The notes beneath the pieces are model-generated. The model did not search any database. It saw only the letters and a program-made list of their open reading frames with translations, and was not told the origin of the DNA. The position numbers were made by a program, and so were the translations under genes. Below, in pieces: positions 58,801 to 64,000 of a DNA stretch of 64,000 nt (its first letter is position 1; each line of letters begins with the position of its first letter). The DNA is taken from positions 1,240,001 through 1,304,000 of the forward strand of contig JAUDYN010000007.1 of assembly GCA_030407005.1 (NCBI GenBank), written 5' to 3'. This stretch comes from Desarmillaria ectypa. Lineage: Eukaryota > Basidiomycota > Agaricomycetes > Agaricales > Physalacriaceae.

Positions 58801-60009
58801 TATCAGTATACAAGTTGAAACTTCCTCCTTTATGGAAAAATATACCCAGTGTTTAATAAAACACTTCTTATAGCATATATTCCTCCCACCTTCCCCAATC
58901 AGAAACAACCACCACTGCCACCACCAGACATCATTTATAGAAAAGAGGAATATGAGATAGAAACAATTCTTGACAACAGACCCTGCAAAGTTCATAAAAG
59001 AAAAGATCGACCATCAAGAACAGTTACAGACTATCTAGTCAAGTGGAAGAGTTATAGAACAGAAGAAAATCAATGGGTCATAAAGAGAAATTTAAGCAAC
59101 ATAAAAGGAGTGATTGCAAAATACCTTAAAGTGAAAGGAGCAGTTGAAGTCCAAGCAGTAGTAGTCACTCCTGCCAAATCCACAGTCATTATCAATGCAA
59201 AGAAAACTAGAGACTGATGGAGATATTTAGTCAAAAAATATCCATGGATCGAATGCTGGTACTATGAAGAGGAAATTATGGACCTTAAGGACCTCATCAA
59301 TGATTACTGGAAGGCAAATGATCAAGGGGGAGATGGCAGAGATGATCAGTGGAATGGAGATAATTATACAAGAAATGCAAGGGGAACCTGATTAGAAGGA
59401 TCATTAGTCAGGGTTTAATGACAGTCAGGATGACTGTCTTAAACAAGGGGGTAATGTTATGATTTCTTGCTATTTTTACCATTTATCTTATCTTTTATTT
59501 AGATGCTAGATTATCATATCTAATCCCAGCACCTACAAAAACATAGAACTATAGCTCACTACAGTTGTTCCACTATACCATTGTTTCCATACATTTCATG
59601 CATGAACCATCTATTATTAGAACCTGTACTTTAGTATATAAGTAGCATAGTCCTCGCTGTATATTCTCCAGCTTTGAGCTAAGTTTAATCATACTAAACT
59701 TTTCTTGTCAACTCCTTCTCTTGCCTAAAGCTAGTCTTTAGTCTCAACTCTTAGTCAACAACATTAAGTGGACTCATTGGGTGACTGTATGAACATGATA
59801 CAGCCCAGTGTTTACCATTGTTGTCCAATGGAGTTTGGGTCTAATATTTATCTATACTAAACTTTCTCAAGATTCAATCCTCTCACTCAGACTGAGATTT
59901 AGTCTTTGCTCTTTAGTGATAAGTGCTTTGAAACTCATTGGATGACTGTACAAACACAATAAAACCCTTTGTTTATCCTTGCTCATTATACCAGAGTCTG
60001 GGTCTAACA
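55860..60009 (+). mobile_element. Element E: pol from protease to chromodomain plus 3' LTR, gag missing
   Basis: The copy starts in the protease region (SPIPVYNADGSHNK at about 55890, matching A's SPIPVYNADRIHNK). It runs through RT, RNase H, integrase and chromodomain (about 58940-59100: EEYEIETILDN, TDYLVKWKSYRTEENQWV) to a polypurine tract (59441-59454) and a 3' LTR at 59455. The RT box is again YLDN (AAT at 56870-56872). Many stops are present. No gag or 5' LTR is joined to it; it begins 25 bp after the LTR of D. Confidence 0.85.
59455..60009 (+). repeat. LTR of element E (3') with internally duplicated 3' portion
   Basis: The LTR starts TGTTATGATTTCTTG and has its TATA box at 59633-59645. 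Its 3' portion appears twice in tandem, 59681-59845 and 59846-60009. Each copy has a tactaaact block, a gatTtagtcttt-type block, a 'ggRtgactgtaY-aaca' block and an end near gagtYtgggtctaa. Confidence 0.65.
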
Positions 60010-60376
60010 TATTTTAGCTAAGTTTTAACTTTACTGCACTGCCACCCACCATTTTTATACCACCCATGCCTGTGCTCCAATCCACTGAAAGATAGTGACT
60101 ATGCTAGAAGTGTGAAAGGCTATAACACCCACAGATACTAACACACTCAACAATTGCAGTTTGAAGAGATAAGTTATACCTGGTTGATGCTTGTATTATA
60201 GATACTAGTTTTTGGGTTACAATTGAATAGAAGTTTATTTGATTGAATATGCTTGAAGTGACATAAGTCTATACTTTTTGTGCTACTAAACACAATCTGT
60301 TACTAAATGGGCTGCCTGATGCAGTTTCTGAATATGTACTAGCTGTCTGGTTGCAGTTTTAGTTGTACTAAACACA
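60010..60376. other. CpG-poor spacer between LTRs E and F
   Basis: AT-rich sequence with no coding signature. The first bases (agctaagttttaac) could be a third decayed copy of the E LTR duplication. Confidence 0.35.
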
Positions 60377-61330
60377 TGTTACAATTTTTCCATTTTTTTA
60401 TTATCTTATCTATCTTATTGCTATTTGCTCATTCAACATCACTCATCCATCAATAACACTATCGATTTCCTCATGCTGTCACCATATTCCCAACCACCTG
60501 ACCACAGTCATCTTATAAACACATGGTCTTTTGAGTTTCATGCACAATATACACATGGACCACTCTATTATCAGTTCTCCAGTTTTCAGTATATAAGTAG
60601 TGTACTTTTCATGTATATTCCCCATCTTCTGACTAAACTTAATCAATATATCTCTTACACTCATTCCAAAGTCTTAACCACTCCTAATATGGGTGATTGT
60701 CTGAATGTGAGACAGCCTAGGAGTAAAGCATTTGACCTAAAGATCATGTGTGAACAGGGTCCTAACATTAGTTAGAAGATTCCCCAACTGCTTTATCACT
60801 GCTAGATGCAATGAAGCAAAGACCATATGCTAGAAGAAAGAGAAAATTGACAAAGAATCACACTTGGTACCGCCATTGGTAGTGCAATCCTACTAGTCAT
60901 TTTTACCACACTCTTTGTACTCATATATGAAGAAGAACTATGGGCATATCTACACTGATGACAAAATCCAAGACCCCAACTCTCACCCCACTCTCCTCAC
61001 TATCCTCTTCATGTCCTTAGAAGACCTGAATCCACCTGGTTGGTTCTCACAGATATGGATGCCAAAAGGCAAGAAGAAGATGTCCTCTGCCCCCAGGTCA
61101 GCTTTATGAATTCCTCTGAGGAGTTCCCAATGAGGGACAGGACTCCTGCTAGCATCAACCACCAGTTGGAATGACCCATCTCCCCCACCCCAGAATACCC
61201 AAGGAACATATGGGCTATGCTCCGAGGTTGTATGTCTCCCTCTCCCCTCTATACCCTGCCTCCCTGTCCAACCCATCTAAGGGTTTGACCAATGAACTAT
61301 TCTGGGATAGACAATGCCCATCCCTGCAAC
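60377..61330 (+). mobile_element. Element F: 5' LTR, membrane ORF and start of gag
   Basis: The 5' LTR (60377-60767, start TGTTACAATTTTTCC, end CCTAACA, TATA box 60588-60600) is followed by the PBS-like site (60768-60781). The membrane-helix frame (60854-60958) ends in two stops. gag starts at 61011 (MSLEDLNPPGW) and has the shared block WNDPSPPPQNTQGTYG. Homology ends at about 61330, where the LTR of the opposite-strand element G begins. Confidence 0.8.
60854..60958 (+). pseudogene. Membrane-helix ORF of element F
   Basis: The frame reads RITLGTAIGSAILLVIFTTL, continuing FVLIYEEELWAYLH, then stop. It lacks an upstream ATG in this frame, so the copy may have lost its start. Its distance to the gag ATG (157 nt, +1 frame) matches A and C. 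Confidence 0.5.
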
Positions 61331-61332
61331 CA

Positions 61333-64000
61333 TGTTACAGCCCAATCTAACATGTGATCTTGGGATATATGTCACTTTTGAGCTGTCTCACATTCAGACA
61401 ATCACCTGTAAATAAGAGGATGGCTGATCTTTAGAGAAGTGTAATAGATGGTATAAGAATGCAATTCAGTCAGAAGATAGAGACTAAGTACAAAGTCTTG
61501 CTACTTTATATATGAAAGTATGGGTTTTATTAATAGGTGAAATGTGAATGTCCATGCATGAAACATTGGGAGTCAGATAACCATGGACCAACTAGATGGA
61601 GAGGATTTGAAATATATGGGATGTGAGGGGTTTGGTTGGACTGAATACCAGTGTTATGGTGGATACAATGGTGTTGCATAAGTACTGCAATATAAATTAT
61701 GATAAGATAATGGAAAAATCATGACATCACCCCCTTGTTAAAGCAGTCATCCTGACTGCTATAGTTCTTCTTCAGGGGTTTTGAGTTGTGTTTTTGCTTG
61801 ATTGACCCAGTATTTGTCAATTAGTTGTTTTCATATATTTTTATCTGGATTGATGATCCATTTTTAAAGTCCATCCTTGCATTCAGCTAGATAAGCAACA
61901 TCCCCATTGTCCAAGTATTTGTGATCAAGTAAATGAGTCACAATTTTGTCCTTTGTTATAATTTTGGTGGTGTGTAAAGTACAATTAATGTTAGCTTCAT
62001 ATTCCAGAATTGCATCCTTTGCATTCATTATCTCTGTTTCTTGGACCCATGAGTTATGTTCCCTAGTCCATCCCTTCCATTTGACTAAATAGTCGGTGAC
62101 TATTTTAGATGGTTGTCCTTTCTTTGCTCATACTCAACAAGTGTGAGAGTCTAATACTTCTTCAATTTTATATTCTTCTTGTCTATTGATAAGGTCAGGA
62201 GGAGGTGGTGGTGGTTGTTGTTGATTTGGGAATGATGGTGCAATGTAAGGAGTCAACAGTTTTTTGTTAAATCTGGGATGTATCTTTCAGTGTGGTGGCA
62301 GTTTCAGTTTATATGCTGTCACTTCTGCTTTTTCAATGATTTTAGACAGACCTGTTCATTTGTTGTTGAGTTTTTTCTTTGGTCATGGAAGATGAAGGTT
62401 GCTTGTGTCAAGCCATACACAATCACCAATCTGATACTGTCATGGCAACTGTTTTGTTTTATCATATTGCACCTTCATTTGTGCTGCTGCCTTTTCTAAT
62501 GTGTCATGGACTTTCTTGTGGACCTGGGCCATGGTTTCTGCAAATTCTATAACCAAAGGATTAGCAAATTGAGTTTTTTGCATGGAATCAGGGAGAAGTC
62601 AAGGGTTTCTTCTGTATAGGATCATGAATGGACTTTTCTCTATTGCCAAATGTACTTGGTTGTTATGTGCAAATTCTACAAGTGGTAACCACTCCACACA
62701 GTCAGTTTGTTGGTGATTGACAAAGATTCATAGATATTTCTCAATCTCTTGATTAACCCATTCTGTCTGTCTGTCTGTCTGCAGATGATATGCCATAGAT
62801 GCATTCTGGGTTATATCCAGCATTCTATAGAGTTCCTTCATGAATGTGGATATGAATTGGGGACCTCAGTCAGAAACGACGACCTGAGGCATTCCATATT
62901 TTGCATAAACATGGTTTTGGAGTATGTGTGCCCATCCTTCAGCTGAGAGTTTTTCATGACAAGGAACAGGAATGATGTTCTTGGAGAACTAATCAACAAT
63001 AACAAGTAAGGCATCATAGCCTTCTGATTCTAGGAGTCCAGTAATCATATCGACAGAAATGTGGGTCCAGGGAGTGTCTGGAATTGCATTAGAATAGAGC
63101 AGGGCAGCCTTTGCCTGAATATTGCTTTTAGTTCTCTGGCAGGTTTCATATCCTTTGATGTAGATTTCCACATCTCATTTTGCTTTGGGCCACCAATAAT
63201 CTTGTAGGATTAATTCAGTGGTTTTAGTGATTCCAGGATGGCCAACCATTATGTGATCATGGTGTTGAGCAATGATCCCTTTCTGAAGGTTTTTGTTTTT
63301 TGGGATATAGATCCATCTGTCATACTAGAGAAGGTCATCCTTCTGAGTAATTCCTTGCTTGTGATTAAGGGATTTTTCAATCCCAGAATCCCACTGTTTC
63401 TGTTGTTGGGTAGCATCTTTGATACATGTGATCTGTTCATCATAGGTGGGCAGCATGAGTACCCAGAAATGTTCTGGAGAAAGGATGACTATGTCTTTGT
63501 TATCCTCTTTTCCTTGATCATGATCATCATGTCAACTGAGCAGATCAGCCTTCTTGTTTGCCGTTCTGGCCTTATGCTGGAGAGTGAAATGATATTCTGC
63601 TAACTTGGTAACCCATTGAGCTTGTCAACAGTTCAACTTCTGTGTTTGTGGAAGTATTGGAGATTTTGATGATCTGTCCATATCTCAATTTCTTTCTTGG
63701 TGCCCATTAAATAATGTCACCATTCTTCCAGCACTAGCATGATTGCCAGTAGCTCCTTGTCATAGATCTCATAGTTTTGTTCTGTCATAGTCAGGGCTTT
63801 GGACATGAATGCAACAGGTCTCCATTTGCCATTCTGTTCTTGGGAGAGGACAGCACCGATGGCTCTGTCACTCAAATCTGCTTCTACCTAGAATTTTCCT
63901 TCATCTAAAGGAATTATTAGGACCATATTGGTGGTCATCAGTTGTTTGAGCTGAACAAATGCTTGTTTCTGCTCCAGTCCCCATGTCCAGTCGACTTTGC
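61333..64000 (-). mobile_element. Element G: pol and 3' LTR of a minus-strand copy, continues past the window
   Basis: Read on the minus strand, RNase H and integrase homology enters from the right edge. Integrase text at 63171-62989 (GYETCQRTKSNIQAKAAL) matches A. The chromodomain lies at about 62200-62030, then a C-terminal tail, the conserved GCAGTCAGGATGACTGCTTTAAC box, the polypurine tract AACAAGGGGGTGA (61739-61727) and the 3' LTR (61726-61333). The LTR starts TGTCATGATTTTTCC and ends TGTAACA. Stops interrupt the frames, but fewer than in A. Confidence 0.85.

Noticed and set aside
43471..59454. In-frame TGA codons in gag/pol as evidence for a changed genetic code (TGA = Trp or Arg)
   Set aside because: Host genes here use TGA as a normal stop (RPP40, P450, RNA repair). 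The TGAs sit mainly at former CGA sites, and TAG and TAA stops occur as well, so decay is the simpler reading.

Overview
The window looks like nuclear DNA of a basidiomycete fungus, most likely an Agaricomycete. Its genes are split by many introns of about 45-75 nt. I could assemble 13 spliced gene models. Ten complete ones (PRP4, MFS, PPTase, ERG13, RPP40, KRE6, P450, VPS9, PGM, CAX4) and the two-exon RNA-repair gene close exactly in frame, one (MBP1-like) is cut by the window edge, and one (monocarboxylate transporter) misses by a single base. The right third is packed with Ty3/Gypsy chromovirus remains.

Layout, 1-41.6 kb (gene-rich, CpG-normal). An MBP1/SWI4-type APSES transcription factor (-) is divergent from the splicing factor PRP4 (+). 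Next come a DHA1 drug/polyamine-type MFS exporter (-), a 3.9 kb gene-poor stretch with three clusters of a GCGTGG motif, an 857-aa multidomain RNA-repair protein (-), a phosphopantetheinyl transferase-like protein (-), HMG-CoA synthase (+), RNase P/MRP subunit RPP40 (+) and a KRE6/SKN1 beta-1,6-glucan synthesis protein with 16 exons (+). After a LINE 3' remnant and an acidic low-complexity protein (-) there is a decayed P450 fragment, a monocarboxylate-type MFS transporter with one frameshift (+), an intact P450 (+), a VPS9-CUE Rab5-type GEF (+), phosphoglucomutase (-) and, divergent from it, dolichyl-diphosphatase CAX4 (+).

Layout, 41.6-64 kb (repeat island). At least six truncated copies of one Gypsy chromovirus family lie here: A(+), C(-), D(+), E(+), F(+) and G(-). 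None keeps both LTRs. All are strongly CpG-depleted and carry many TGA/TAG stops plus active-site changes of the kind expected from CpG deamination. All three copies that keep a 5' end share a small overlapping ORF upstream of gag that encodes one membrane helix, always in the same relative frame. I regard this as the most novel structural signal in the window.

The genes are mostly housekeeping and do not form an evident pathway. Cell-wall and glycosylation functions recur (KRE6, PGM, CAX4), as do isoprenoid supply (ERG13) and RNA metabolism (PRP4, RPP40, the RNA ligase). Five of 90 inferred introns have GC-AG ends, which is unusually many. The other standouts are the one-polypeptide RNA repair enzyme (2H phosphoesterase, phosphatase, kinase, ligase), the ACTAGT-dense segment at 50.7-51.9 kb and the GCGTGG clusters.
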